Of a stretch of DNA of 64,000 nucleotides, positions 16,135-24,866 are shown piece after piece. Within the stretch, counting starts at the first letter, position 1. Every line of letters starts with the position of its first letter. The stretch spans positions 4,154,001 through 4,218,000 of the forward strand of contig NZ_CP119107.1 of the NCBI RefSeq assembly GCF_029094525.1, in the 5' to 3' direction. The notes beneath the pieces were generated by a model. That model searched no databases and was not told the origin of the DNA. It saw nothing but the letters and a program-made list of their open reading frames with translations. Origin of the DNA: Pullulanibacillus sp. KACC 23026. Its GTDB lineage: Bacteria > Bacillota > Bacilli > Bacillales > Sporolactobacillaceae. A program made the translations under genes and the position numbers.

Positions 16135-17934
16135 TTATTCAAGCTTACTAAACGTTTCTTCATAAATTATTTGTAGCTTTTCTAATATGTTCTGCAGTTT
16201 CTTGTTACCATATAAAGCATTAAATTTCTCAATTATCTCAGATTCATTTAATCCTTTAATTGAAATGGTTTCAGTATGAATATGAGTAAATTTGGCTTCT
16301 TGACGAAGTCCTTTTTTATTAAATTTAATTCCTCTTTCTTTTATACTTTCCATTAATTGTACCCGTTTATCGATTTCAATTGGACCAATTTCCAATGTAA
16401 AGTAAAGTGAATCTGGCGGATCAAGTCTCATCCAAAATAGAAAAGGCCCATTATCCCACCACCATTTTTCTCTTGTTTCTCCTAATTTTTCTTTAAATGC
16501 GTCAAACAATGGAATTTTAAAAGATAGCAGTCGAGATGAAACTCGATAATGATTTTCAGGGATATTTTTAGATTCCATCCATTTTTTAAATGCAATATGA
16601 ACCATATTTGTTCTGTCTATTGTGTCAGTTTTCAATAGTTGAGATACTTCATTTTCTACCGGATTTCTATTATTTAGAATAGCAGCTATTTGTTTTCTTA
16701 ATAAAGTAAATTCTGGACTATTATATAGATCCATCATTACTTGTGTAAGCTCTGCCATATCATCCCACTTATTAACATCCATTTTTTCTGAGAAAAATCG
16801 CGTATAACGTGCTTTCTCTAATTTGGAATCTTGCCTGATTTTAAACCCTAATTTCTCCAATTGTTCAAGTAATATAAGACGCCTAAAGTATTCCATTGGT
16901 CCTATTTCAGCAATAAGACGTAAACGCCGATCGTTCGACTGTTCAAACCAAGTAATTAATCCTTTTCCCAACCAATAATTTGGTTCTCTTAATGGAATTT
17001 TACTAATAGCTTCCCATTCAGGTGGTAATAAATAAGGTGTAGTAGGATGAGCATTATATAGAACTTCTCCATTAAATTGTTGATGAATGAACTGTTCAAA
17101 ACTATATGAAAGAATGTTCTGTCCATGGTTATAGATATAATCAATAGTATTTTTATATTTCATCTTGAATTCAAATTGATACCCTAGTTCCATTTTTAAT
17201 TGCTTATTTTCTAAAGCCATTTGCCCAACTAATTCATCTATTGTTTGCTTATGATTTCGATAAATATCAACAGCTTGAAATATTTGATCTTGATTTGGAT
17301 AAAACTTTTCTTTCAATATTTGGTTGTAATCTTCAATAAACTTATAAACATTGTCACTCAATTGATCCTTATACAACATAAGAATTGTATCTAAAATCAT
17401 TTCAACTCTTTCATAAGTTTGGATAAAATATTCATTGTTTGAAGGTTCTTCCCCGTCAAGCGTTAAGTAAATTGGAATCACTTCAAAATCTGTAAATTCA
17501 CATTGAATAAAATTCAAATAATCATTTAGTTGATTTTTCGATTCTGTTGAATACAATTTATTTTCAATCAGAAATATATATTTCAATTTTGGGTTGACAA
17601 TTAGTAGGTCAATAAAGCGGTTTTTATCTGTTCTTACTTCACGATATACATGACTTTCTATTAATGAATGGTTAAGGATTTTACCAATACTTTCATAACG
17701 TGAGTTGCTGCCATTTTCATCAATGAGGACAAGGTGTTCAATCATTTTCCGTAGAAAGTAGTCACCTAAACTATGATTTTCTTTGGGGTTCAGTAACCAT
17801 GCCAAAATATTCGAGTGACGGATCTCATGATTCTCTAGCCTTAGAATTTTTAGTGTATTAAATGAATTCACTTGTTGGTTGAGTTGTTGGAAGGTTTTAT
17901 CGTTTTCTAATTCAAACAAATCTCGAATTTCCAT
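16135..17934 (-). CDS. PD-(D/E)XK nuclease family protein (PDDEXK_4 type)
   Basis: 599 residues from ATG 17934. The N-terminal domain has the family signature ENHEIRHSNILAWLLNP and NHSLGDYF, then the nuclease core FIDLLIV (Asp), YIFLIENKLYS (E-x-K) and the helix STESKNQLNDYLNF. The long C-terminal half contains two similar segments, one around EPNYWLGKGLITWFE with RLIAEIGPMEYFRR and one around KWWWDNGPFLFWMRL with LYFTLEIGPIEIDKR, so it looks internally duplicated. Such proteins are often found in defence and mobile islands, but there is no methyltransferase or helicase beside it. GGGAGTGG precedes ATG 17934; an ATG at 17949 is possible. Confidence 0.82.
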   Translation of the reverse strand: MEIRDLFELENDKTFQQLNQQVNSFNTLKILRLENHEIRHSNILAWLLNPKENHSLGDYFLRKMIEHLVLIDENGSNSRYESIGKILNHSLIESHVYREVRTDKNRFIDLLIVNPKLKYIFLIENKLYSTESKNQLNDYLNFIQCEFTDFEVIPIYLTLDGEEPSNNEYFIQTYERVEMILDTILMLYKDQLSDNVYKFIEDYNQILKEKFYPNQDQIFQAVDIYRNHKQTIDELVGQMALENKQLKMELGYQFEFKMKYKNTIDYIYNHGQNILSYSFEQFIHQQFNGEVLYNAHPTTPYLLPPEWEAISKIPLREPNYWLGKGLITWFEQSNDRRLRLIAEIGPMEYFRRLILLEQLEKLGFKIRQDSKLEKARYTRFFSEKMDVNKWDDMAELTQVMMDLYNSPEFTLLRKQIAAILNNRNPVENEVSQLLKTDTIDRTNMVHIAFKKWMESKNIPENHYRVSSRLLSFKIPLFDAFKEKLGETREKWWWDNGPFLFWMRLDPPDSLYFTLEIGPIEIDKRVQLMESIKERGIKFNKKGLRQEAKFTHIHTETISIKGLNESEIIEKFNALYGNKKLQNILEKLQIIYEETFSKLE

Positions 17935-17949
17935 TACATCCACTCCCAT

Positions 17950-18404
17950 AATTCAGATAAAATTTCCCAACACTTTTATTCTATCTAAGAATAGCATTAG
18001 ACACTACCATTGTGCATACGTGGCTATAACAACCTTTTATCTTCCCCAAGATTGCCTTATCTCAAGCTTTACAAGAACAAAAAAACTCGATTTTAGATAA
18101 ACATAAATTGGAATTGCGAATCTATGTTCATAAATAACGAGGTTTTATCTAAAAACTTATTAAATATTCATGGCTTTTAAACTGAGACCTAGTTCAGCAA
18201 AGAAAAAGTGCGGCAACGATTCAACTCTTGCACCCGTTAGTCTCCATGCAGCGCAAAAATCGGCGCTGCACTACAATGAATGAAAATATGCTTGAAGTGT
18301 CAATACTGATCTTAATCCAATCCAGTCTACCCTTTTTATATTTTTTCAGCTTTTCTCCTCTTTTTTTAACCATTCAGTGGGGTTTTATTTAGTGATGACC
18401 CATG
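17950..18404. other. Gap with repeat copy and no clear gene
   Basis: Contains one copy of the immunity-array intergenic repeat (minus strand ACTAACGGGTGCAAGAGTTGAA near 18200-18236) and a palindromic GCGCTGCATG / CGGCGCTGCA area near 18247-18275. A short plus-strand run QALQEQKNSILDKHKLEL near 18064-18117 may be a decayed coding fragment. No gene can be supported. Confidence 0.4.
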
Positions 18405-18815
18405 TTAATATTGCCACCATTCTTTAACAGCAATACTATGTGATTTCTTATTTTTATCTATAATATCAACCGAGCAATTATATTTTTCAAATTTCGCTTT
18501 ATATGGATTATTTAAATCAAAAACTATTTTTGCTTTAGCTGAAATAACATAATCTAACGGAATATTCCCACCTTCTAAGTGACGTTCAAAATCCTTTCTT
18601 AAATCATCTAAAGATTGCTTTATAACAGGGATTTCAAAAGTTCTTGGTTGAATACTTCTTCCTAGAATATCTATAACAATACAATCTATATTTTTATCTT
18701 TTGCAATGTTATATAAATGTTCAACTACATACCCATTATCCCGATAATTCATAAGGCTTAAATAGCTATGAACGGTATTATGTCCTATACTTTTTAATAA
18801 TTTTAACTTAGCCAT
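18405..18815 (-). CDS. Small hypothetical protein, candidate immunity-array member
   Basis: 136 residues, soluble, mixed alpha/beta. The N-terminus is KLLKSIGHNTVHSYLSLMNY and the C-terminus KKSHSIAVKEWWQY. The start ATG has GAAGGTG seven bases upstream. I do not recognise a named family. It heads a run of short minus-strand genes of the kind found beside Rhs and LXG toxins, each separated by a related intergenic repeat, so an immunity or accessory role is an inference from context. Confidence 0.65.
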   Translation of the reverse strand: MAKLKLLKSIGHNTVHSYLSLMNYRDNGYVVEHLYNIAKDKNIDCIVIDILGRSIQPRTFEIPVIKQSLDDLRKDFERHLEGGNIPLDYVISAKAKIVFDLNNPYKAKFEKYNCSVDIIDKNKKSHSIAVKEWWQY

Positions 18816-18911
18816 CCCAGCACCTTCTATCCTTATTTCGCAGATTAATTAATGGCACTCTTCTTCAACTCTATGAACCGTAAGTAAAGAAGAAATTGCT
18901 TTTGCTCTATT

Positions 18912-19361
18912 TTAAATTCGATGTATTAAGGAAATGGTCGGAGGTTCAGTTGATCCTACATCAATTATATGATTTAAAGCATTTATACCATAATGTTTAA
19001 ACGGACCTGGGTGAAAATCGCTTGCTATTGTACTGACATTAATAAAATCCAAATATCTGGATTTAGAATAAATACAAAAAGCCTTCCCATCATAAACCTC
19101 GTACTGATCCCCAACTGTATAGGCTTCGTTTCTTATTGAATAAGCAATGTACCAATCAAATACCAGTCGAATGATTGGAAGTGATTCATCAACATCAATA
19201 GAGCCATAGGAATCTGATTGACTTACTTCTGTTTGTTCATTTTCTTTAACTCCCTTAATTATAGTTCTATCTAATTCAAGTACCAATGTACTATCACTGG
19301 ATTCCGATATTGAATTTAAATACAAGTAACCTTGGTAATTCATCAATTCAGAGTAATTCAC
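18912..19361 (-). CDS. Hypothetical protein, probable toxin-immunity protein
   Basis: About 149 residues from GTG 19361, which lies four bases after AAAAGGGTGA; ATG 19388 is an alternative. The C-terminal half includes FCIYSKSRYLDFINVSTIAS and HYGINALNHIIDVGST, a pattern I recall from uncharacterised Bacillales proteins encoded near Rhs or WapA toxins. Cytosolic, with no membrane segments. It could neutralise a toxin no longer present here. Family name unknown. Confidence 0.65.
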   Translation of the reverse strand: MNYSELMNYQGYLYLNSISESSDSTLVLELDRTIIKGVKENEQTEVSQSDSYGSIDVDESLPIIRLVFDWYIAYSIRNEAYTVGDQYEVYDGKAFCIYSKSRYLDFINVSTIASDFHPGPFKHYGINALNHIIDVGSTEPPTISLIHRI

Positions 19362-19477
19362 AAAAGTCACCCTTTTCTTTTTAATCATGAACCCAATAGT
19401 ACAATTAGAAAAAGAGCCGGAGACCAATCATTGATCTTCAACTCTAGCACTCGTTAGTTGAGCGAACCTACCCTTTA

Positions 19478-19720
19478 TTATAGGTGTTTAATATCAATTA
19501 CCTCACTCGAATATGCCTTTAATTGTTGTATAGCTACTTTGTCTGCATTTTCCTTAGTATCAATTAAAGATAACCCTTTTTTAATCGGAGACCAATACTC
19601 AAATCCATCAACTTCCTTCCACTTATATACTTCTGTTGAAAAGAAACCATTCTCCCTTTGAATTATTTCGACTTTATACCGTTTACTTGGAGACAGAAGC
19701 TCTTTTATTACTTGCTCCAA
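19478..19720 (-). CDS. Small protein of a family common beside polymorphic toxins
   Basis: 80 residues. The sequence KRYKVEIIQRENGFFSTEVY, then EYWSPIKKGLSLIDTKENA, is the pattern of a short conserved Bacillales family often found in immunity clusters. Start is a TTG with AAGAAGGTG six bases upstream. No catalytic motif is visible, and it is predicted to be soluble. Confidence 0.68.
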   Translation of the reverse strand: MEQVIKELLSPSKRYKVEIIQRENGFFSTEVYKWKEVDGFEYWSPIKKGLSLIDTKENADKVAIQQLKAYSSEVIDIKHL

Positions 19721-19833
19721 TATTTCACCTTCTTTAAGGTCGGTTCCATTATTTCATTCTTCAGCTATCCTGACCGTTTGCAATAAGAAAAGTGCTACAA
19801 CTGTTAACTCTCTCAATATCTTGCAGCCATAGC

Positions 19834-20199
19834 TCAATACCTTCCCCAAGACCTTTCTATTTCATCTGATAATACTCTAGTTTCTTTTCCCATATATTTT
19901 CGTGCAATATTCAACACATTCCTATCGTCACCAAGTCTTTCTAGAATAGTGACACACAATATATTCACAACATCATCATTTCCTTGGGTTGCCATTATCT
20001 CAAATAAACGGAAGAGCCTCTGTAATACTTTAGGGTTACCCTCGATAATTTAATCTATAAAAAATTCATTACAATCTCCAAAAAAGACGTGAGGCAATAG
20101 TTCTTCGTAAAAGTTTAGATGTTCTTTTAATACAGGATCTAAGTCTTTAAATTCTTTAAATTCATCAATAAGTTTATTTATTGTTTCCATTACGTCCAT
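19834..20199 (-). pseudogene. DUF7674-like gene with an in-frame stop
   Basis: From ATG 20199 (Shine-Dalgarno AAAGGGG) the frame reads LKEHLNFYEELLPHVFFGDC, NEFFID, then a TAA at 20050-20052, and continues in the same frame as IIEGNPKVLQRLFRLFEIMA, VTILERLGDD and LSDEIERSWGRY to a TGA at 19834. The whole corresponds to a DUF7674-type protein, a family I associate with toxin-immunity clusters. A single base change would restore it. Either the gene is dead or the base is a sequencing error. Confidence 0.7.
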
Positions 20200-20331
20200 A
20201 TATTTTTTCCCCTTTAAACTAAAAACGTACAATGACTTGTTCAACCTTCCTGAACCGAGTGGAATAAGAAAAAAGAGCCGACGACCTTTAAACGATCTTC
20301 AACTCTTGCTCTATTTAGTGGAGCCAGCCTA

Positions 20332-20651
20332 TTACCTACAACGACTAAATACTCTTTCAAAATCACCATCTATTATTAGTTGTTCAACAACACTCTCAAT
20401 ATCCTCTCGCCTAATCCTATTAACTAAAATCATATCGCTTGACCAAAAATATTTCCCATTTAAACACTCAACTGTTTGTTCATTTCTTTCTCAGAGAGTG
20501 TAAGTATGTTTCGATAAGTGAAGAACGTAGCTATCCACTCAGTTCCGTCCTCAAAATTAACCTTAACATCTGTATTACCATCTTCTTCATTTCTATTTTG
20601 CTCTTCCCAATGTTCGGCTTCAATCCAAATAAATGAAGGATTTTCTTTCAC
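20332..20651 (-). pseudogene. Frameshifted immunity-like gene
   Basis: From GTG 20651 (Shine-Dalgarno GGAGG): KENPSFIWIEAEHWEEQNRN, FEDGTEWIATFFTYRNI, EKEMNKQ, then one base out of frame CLNGKYFWSSDMILVNRIRR and VVEQLIIDGDFERVF to a stop at 20332. The combined product (about 105 residues) matches a family of small Bacillales proteins with a SGxYFWSxDMILI motif. The frameshift lies near 20460-20470. Confidence 0.72.
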
Positions 20652-20741
20652 TGTAATTCCTCCAGCCCAAAACCTTCTCTTAAACTCCCTTCACTCAAAG
20701 AGTACGGCGACACCCTTGTTGAACTATTGCACTCCGTTAGT

Positions 20742-21092
20742 TCAATAATTACAAATATAAAAACTAAACCAACTTACCCCAACAATTGTTGGAGATGAAC
20801 CAATACCTTCAAATTCAACTTGGTTGCCATTTAATATATGAGGACCAATGACACTGATTTCGCCACCTAGTTTACTCACAAGATGAAGAGTCTTGAATAC
20901 GGCGTTTTCAGGTTCAGCTATTTGTAAGGTTGTATAGCAATCTAACTTATATTTTGATTGGTCTTTCCAGTATTGTTCTAATGAGAGAACTTCAATTTCG
21001 CCAATTACATTTGCTAATCTATTGATTACTCTTTGTGCCTTCTCTTTTGTTGTTACATCCAATAAAATTCCCCAAGTTATGTCTCTAAACAT
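20742..21092 (-). CDS. Hypothetical protein, candidate immunity protein
   Basis: 116 residues, soluble. It begins MFRDITWGILLDVTTKEKAQ and ends with GSSPTIVGVSWFSFYICNY. The start has AAGGGG seven bases upstream. A conserved-looking C-terminal GISWFxFxI pattern is reminiscent of small immunity proteins, but I do not know the family. Its promoter region has been split from upstream DNA by the group II intron beginning about 40 bases upstream. Confidence 0.62.
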   Translation of the reverse strand: MFRDITWGILLDVTTKEKAQRVINRLANVIGEIEVLSLEQYWKDQSKYKLDCYTTLQIAEPENAVFKTLHLVSKLGGEISVIGPHILNGNQVEFEGIGSSPTIVGVSWFSFYICNY

Positions 21093-21131
21093 ATTAATAC
21101 CCCTTGATATTTTGCTTTTCTTCTTTCACTA

Positions 21132-23069
21132 GTCGAGTAGAATGGAGTCTTTCCACCTTTCGGTAGATTGTACCCCACCCCCTCTCAGAACCGTGCTTGC
21201 ACTATTAATGCACACGGCTCCTCCAGTTCTCATTCACAGAATATAGTTGATCTCTTTTCTTAAGTCATATATATTAACCTTCACCCTTGGAGAAGGTAAT
21301 GGATATTTACTAAGAAAGAGTCTGAATTTCTCCCAGGTGAATGACTTTCTTTGACTTCTCCTGTTGAGCCACTTAAATAATAAGTATCCGATTTTGTCCC
21401 TAAAGTTTAACACGCTTGGTGTATTGTCTGTAATGCAGTAATAGTTGTAATAACCTATAAGTGAGCGTTTAAATCGATCCATTATCATATGGATATTCTT
21501 ACTTCTATTTTTCTTTAACCACTCTTTAGACTCCTTGAGTTTACTTTTGACTTTCTTACTGCTTGATTTCCGTTTCATCCGAAAATCCCCTTTCTTACTC
21601 CTCCCGCAATAGTGGGTAAAGCCAAGGAAGTCGAAAGTTTCGGGCTTGCTATTCCCTTTTTGTTTTGCATCTTTCTCCGCAAATTTTCCAAAGGAAATAA
21701 TTTTAGTTTTATCTTCAGCTATTTCTAACTTAAACTTCTTAAGTCTGAGTTTTAATGATTGAAAGAAATCGAGAGCCTCACTCTTATACTGAAAACAACA
21801 AACAAAATCATCTGCGTATCTCACCATATATGCTTGTCCCTTGCACTGTTTTCTGACCCTATTCTCAAACCAAAGGTCGAGGACATAATGGAGATAGATA
21901 TTGGCTAATATCGGAGATATTACGCCACCTTGCGGTGTCCCAGTATCTGTTTTGTACTTCTTACCTTCCTCCATATATCCACCTTTTAGAAACCTACCAA
22001 TTATTCTAAGTAGGTTAGGATCAGCGATTCGCAGTTTTAGAAACTCCATCATCCACTTGTGGTCAACGTTGTCAAAGAATCCTTTAATATCTACATCTAC
22101 GACATAATTAACTGATCTCTTTTCGATATAGTGATTCAGTATTTTCAGGGCATCGTGGCAATTGCGATTTGGACGAAAACCAAAAGAACAGTCCAGAAAA
22201 TCATTTTCATAGATGGTATTTAGTATCTTTGCAATGCCCTTTTGAACTATTTTGTCCTCGTGTTCTGGTATTCCAAGCGGTCTTTTCTTATTCGAATTAA
22301 GTTTTGGAATATACATTCTTCTTACAGGAACAGGGCGATAACTTTTGCTTTTAAGCTTACTTACTAAGTCCTCTATGTTTTCTTTTAAATTTTCACCGTA
22401 TTGTTCTTTAGTTGTACCGTTAATCCCAGTTGCCTTCTTATTAGGTAGCTCAATATGACATTGAGCGAGTGAATGCTCATTAAGTAAATGAGTAAGAGAT
22501 GTAAATTTCATTTTAGGATCAGATTTTGCTAATTCTGCTATCCTTAATAGTTTTGTTTCCATTTAATGTTCCTACCTCTGGGTGTAGTAAATGTGTCCCT
22601 AGTAAGGACAATAACTGGTAGTAGCCTTTCCTCCATCGGCATTACCCGATTTCATTGGTACTACGCTACTATCCGACTCCCTAATGCGGCATTTGGTTTC
22701 CTTGCTTGTTATCGCTTGTACACCATACTCTTCATAAAAAGAAAAGACCGATAGGGTCTCCTGAGTTGCCATATCATATCAATGTGTTACGTGCCAAGGT
22801 CTCTGACTCCAGAGAGGTTTTACCTTTCTTGCCATTAACGAAAGATAAAATGTAGCTTTCTGCTATGCTTAAGGCATCAGCCCTCTCAAATTACTAACCT
22901 TATGGAGCTCAATCCCTTCAACCACTTGGCTTTCGGCCCGCAACCTAACTGTCTACGCTTAAAGACTAAAGTTACCTTTAGTCCTCCAAGACTCGCTACG
23001 AGTGAATGGCTAGTTCTTTCTCGACGGGAATCCCACCCGTTATATGATACGACCTAAGCTCAGCCGCAC
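21132..23069 (-). mobile_element. Group II intron with intron-encoded protein
   Basis: The 5' end GTGCGGCTGAGC begins at 23069. The 3' part has a domain V hairpin, GAGCCGTGTGCATTAATAG paired with AGTGCAAGCACGGTTC (about 21184-21221), followed by a domain VI hairpin and the end CTACTCGAC at about 21132. Size is about 1.94 kb. The intron lies between two immunity-like genes, not inside a conserved gene. All ribozyme parts that I can recognise are present. Confidence 0.88.
21234..22562 (-). CDS. Group II intron reverse transcriptase/maturase (LtrA type)
   Basis: 442 residues. RT motifs in order: PLGIPEHEDKIVQKGI, FGFRPNRNCHDAL, VVDVDIKGFFDNVDH, TGTPQGGVISPILANIYLHY, the catalytic MVRYADDF, then maturase domain X (GRSKKGDFRMKRKS to RSLIGYYNYYC). 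A C-terminal HNH endonuclease motif is not visible, so mobility would rely on endonuclease-independent retrohoming. It catalyses splicing and reverse transcription of the host intron. Start ATG with GGTAGGAA upstream. Looks intact. Confidence 0.93.
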   Translation of the reverse strand: METKLLRIAELAKSDPKMKFTSLTHLLNEHSLAQCHIELPNKKATGINGTTKEQYGENLKENIEDLVSKLKSKSYRPVPVRRMYIPKLNSNKKRPLGIPEHEDKIVQKGIAKILNTIYENDFLDCSFGFRPNRNCHDALKILNHYIEKRSVNYVVDVDIKGFFDNVDHKWMMEFLKLRIADPNLLRIIGRFLKGGYMEEGKKYKTDTGTPQGGVISPILANIYLHYVLDLWFENRVRKQCKGQAYMVRYADDFVCCFQYKSEALDFFQSLKLRLKKFKLEIAEDKTKIISFGKFAEKDAKQKGNSKPETFDFLGFTHYCGRSKKGDFRMKRKSSSKKVKSKLKESKEWLKKNRSKNIHMIMDRFKRSLIGYYNYYCITDNTPSVLNFRDKIGYLLFKWLNRRSQRKSFTWEKFRLFLSKYPLPSPRVKVNIYDLRKEINYIL

Positions 23070-23098
23070 AAGCATTTGTTAGTTCATAAGAAATTTTC

Positions 23099-23373
23099 CT
23101 ATTTCACAACGTATAACAACAATTTTCTTATTTCTTCATAATTTTTATATTCCTCAAAGAACCCTTTATAGCTACTAATTTCGGATTCTAAAAACTTATA
23201 TTGCTTAAAGGAATCAAAGAAAGACATCTGTAATAATTCAATTTGATGTTCAGGAATTTGTAAGCGTCAAATCGTCTTTTTACTTTCTCTGTTTCTGTAT
23301 GCAATCGAAAAACAAAATCTTCATAAGAAGCGGCAATGTCTTTATCGTCTACTTTGTACCATTCTAATATCAT
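23099..23373 (-). pseudogene. Frameshifted small immunity-like gene
   Basis: Starts MILEWYKVDDKDIAASYEDF, then near 23270 the reading continues one base over as IPEHQIELLQMSFFDSFKQY and SEISSYKGFFEEYKNYEEI to a TAG at 23099. The restored product would be about 90 residues and resembles small proteins beside Bacillales toxins. The group II intron ends 30 bases downstream. Confidence 0.65.
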
Positions 23374-23485
23374 CGAATCCTACTCTCTTGTTTGAATACT
23401 ATCACATTGACTTTGTTTTTATTATATAGGAGACATAATAAAAGCAACATCATACACAATATGAGAAAGTTGCTTCACATACATA

Positions 23486-23526
23486 AAAAGACCCACCTTA
23501 GCCTGTAAGACAGGAGTGGGTCTTTT
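23486..23526. terminator. Bidirectional terminator hairpin
   Basis: AAAAGACCCAC pairs with GTGGGTCTTTT around an inner CCTGT/ACAGG stem; A- and T-runs lie on both sides, so it can work in both directions. Confidence 0.75.
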
Positions 23527-23582
23527 ATATCAAGGTCGTTTATCGAGGATACTATAAAGGTATAAAAATATCCTCTCTTTAC

Positions 23583-23880
23583 TTAAGCGTAGGATTGGGT
23601 TTCATCATTATTATTTATTGTATAAACAACTTCATATTTAGATTTCTTTAAAATTTCTTCAACATCCATATCGTGAATACTAATGACTCGACATCCGGAT
23701 TTCAAGAATTTGAGCACCTCTTCGTGTGGCCAAAATAATTGATCCATAGCACTTTTAAAATTCATTCCATTATGGACAACTAAACTAATTCTATCATTTC
23801 TCAATTTCTCAAATTCATCTTCATCCATAAGAAGACTAATATAATCACGTTTCTCTATTTTTGTTCTAACTAATACATCT
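23583..23880 (-). pseudogene. Gene fragment cut by the IS200 remnant
   Basis: Homology-like sequence begins about LADVLVRTKIEKRDYISLLM and continues SLVVHNGMNFKSAMDQLFWP to the stop at 23583. The apparent start codon at 23897 lies inside IS200 sequence, so the N-terminus of the original gene is missing. Soluble, family unknown, in the immunity-like cluster. Confidence 0.55.
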
Positions 23881-24425
23881 GCAAGTATAGAAGACAAGTT
23901 ATATATGGGAAACTTAAAAAGGATATAGATTGATCTTAAGACAATTATGTGAAAGAAAAGGTGTAGAAATTATTGAAGCCGAAGCCTGTAAAGATCACAT
24001 CCATATGCTTGTAAGTATTCCACCAAAAATAAGTGTTTCATCCTTTGTTGGATACTTGAAAGGGAAAAGTAGTTTAATAATTTTTGACCGACATGCCCAT
24101 TTAAAATATCGGTATGGGAATCGGAAATTTTGGTGCAAAGGATTTTATGTTGATACAGTAGGAAGAAATAAAAAAGTAATTGAAGAATACATTCGAAACC
24201 AATTACAAGAGGACGTAGTTGCAGAACAATTAAGCATGTTTGAATATATAGATCCATTCACAGGAGAGGAAATTAAGAACAAAAACAAGAAAAAATAAAA
24301 GAAGCCCTTTAGAGTAGCTGGGAAAGTGGTGCGGTTGGGGAATCTTTCAGTACCCTTTGAAGGGCTGGCCAGTAACAGAGGCTTTCAGCCGTCGAACAAA
24401 CCACCCGTTATCACGGGTGGTTTTG
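23880..24425 (+). mobile_element. IS200/IS605-family remnant
   Basis: Begins abruptly inside the TnpA gene (KYRRQVIYGKLKKDID), so the left end and about 25 N-terminal codons are gone. It ends with the family hairpin CCACCCGTTATCACGGGTGG near 24403-24422. The junction with the truncated minus-strand gene at 23880 suggests a deletion after insertion. Confidence 0.8.
23882..24298 (+). pseudogene. IS200 Y1-type transposase TnpA, truncated and frameshifted
   Basis: The HUH motif His pair is present as KDHIHMLV and the catalytic Tyr region is VEEYIRNQ-like (KKVIEEYIRNQLQEDV). A one-base loss near 23928 separates KYRRQVIYGKLKKDID from LILRQLCERKGVEIIEAEAC. The intact family length is about 150 residues; about 122 remain in the main frame. 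Inactive. Confidence 0.82.
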
Positions 24426-24429
24426 ATTT

Positions 24430-24866
24430 TAAGCTAAGATACCCCCCCAAAAAAATTCTCAGTTACCGTGGATAATTAATAAGTTGATATATATTGTGTC
24501 AATTAAAATAATCTTGTAAATTTAATAAAAATTTGGTAAGTTTTAGAAAATGATACATTATTATAAAAATCGACATTTTGTATTCATCGATTTTAACTTT
24601 CAGTGTCTCAGAAGATAAAGAGGTGATGGGTAATAAGAATAATCTCTAAAATTTATAACTACTTTATTACTGACATTAGTCCCTTACAATCGTCTGGCCG
24701 ATTATTCCAATTACACTACCTGCATTGGTAAGAGGAAAAGGCTTATGAAGATCACCTTAAAATTAATAAAGATGTGGATTCGCCGAGAAAAAGTGATATT
24801 TTTTTAGTTATTATAAATTAGAATTGTAGAAGCTAATTTATCTAGTTATAAGGGGAGAATTGATAT
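24430..24866. other. Upstream region of the Rhs gene
   Basis: AT-rich, no gene. A run of C's and A's near 24444-24458 and scattered TATAAT-like hexamers are seen, but no promoter with good spacing is certain. The Shine-Dalgarno AAGGGGAGAATTG precedes the Rhs ATG at 24867. Confidence 0.4.

Larger units (their letters stand above)
18180..20750 (-). repeat. Intergenic repeat between the immunity-like genes
   Basis: On the minus strand a core ACTAACGRGTGCAAGAGTTGAA, followed by GATC... and GGCTCTTTTT, occurs near 18200-18236, 19409-19465, 20268-20325 and, more diverged, near 20705-20750 (a partial one near 18860-18905). Each copy lies directly downstream of a small gene. It may be a transcription terminator-like module duplicated together with the cassette genes. 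Confidence 0.6.

Noticed and set aside
21566-22754. Plus-strand frames around the intron, such as 21901-22107 and 22566-22754
   Set aside because: They overlap the RT gene or the intron's 5' ribozyme domains and match no protein pattern.
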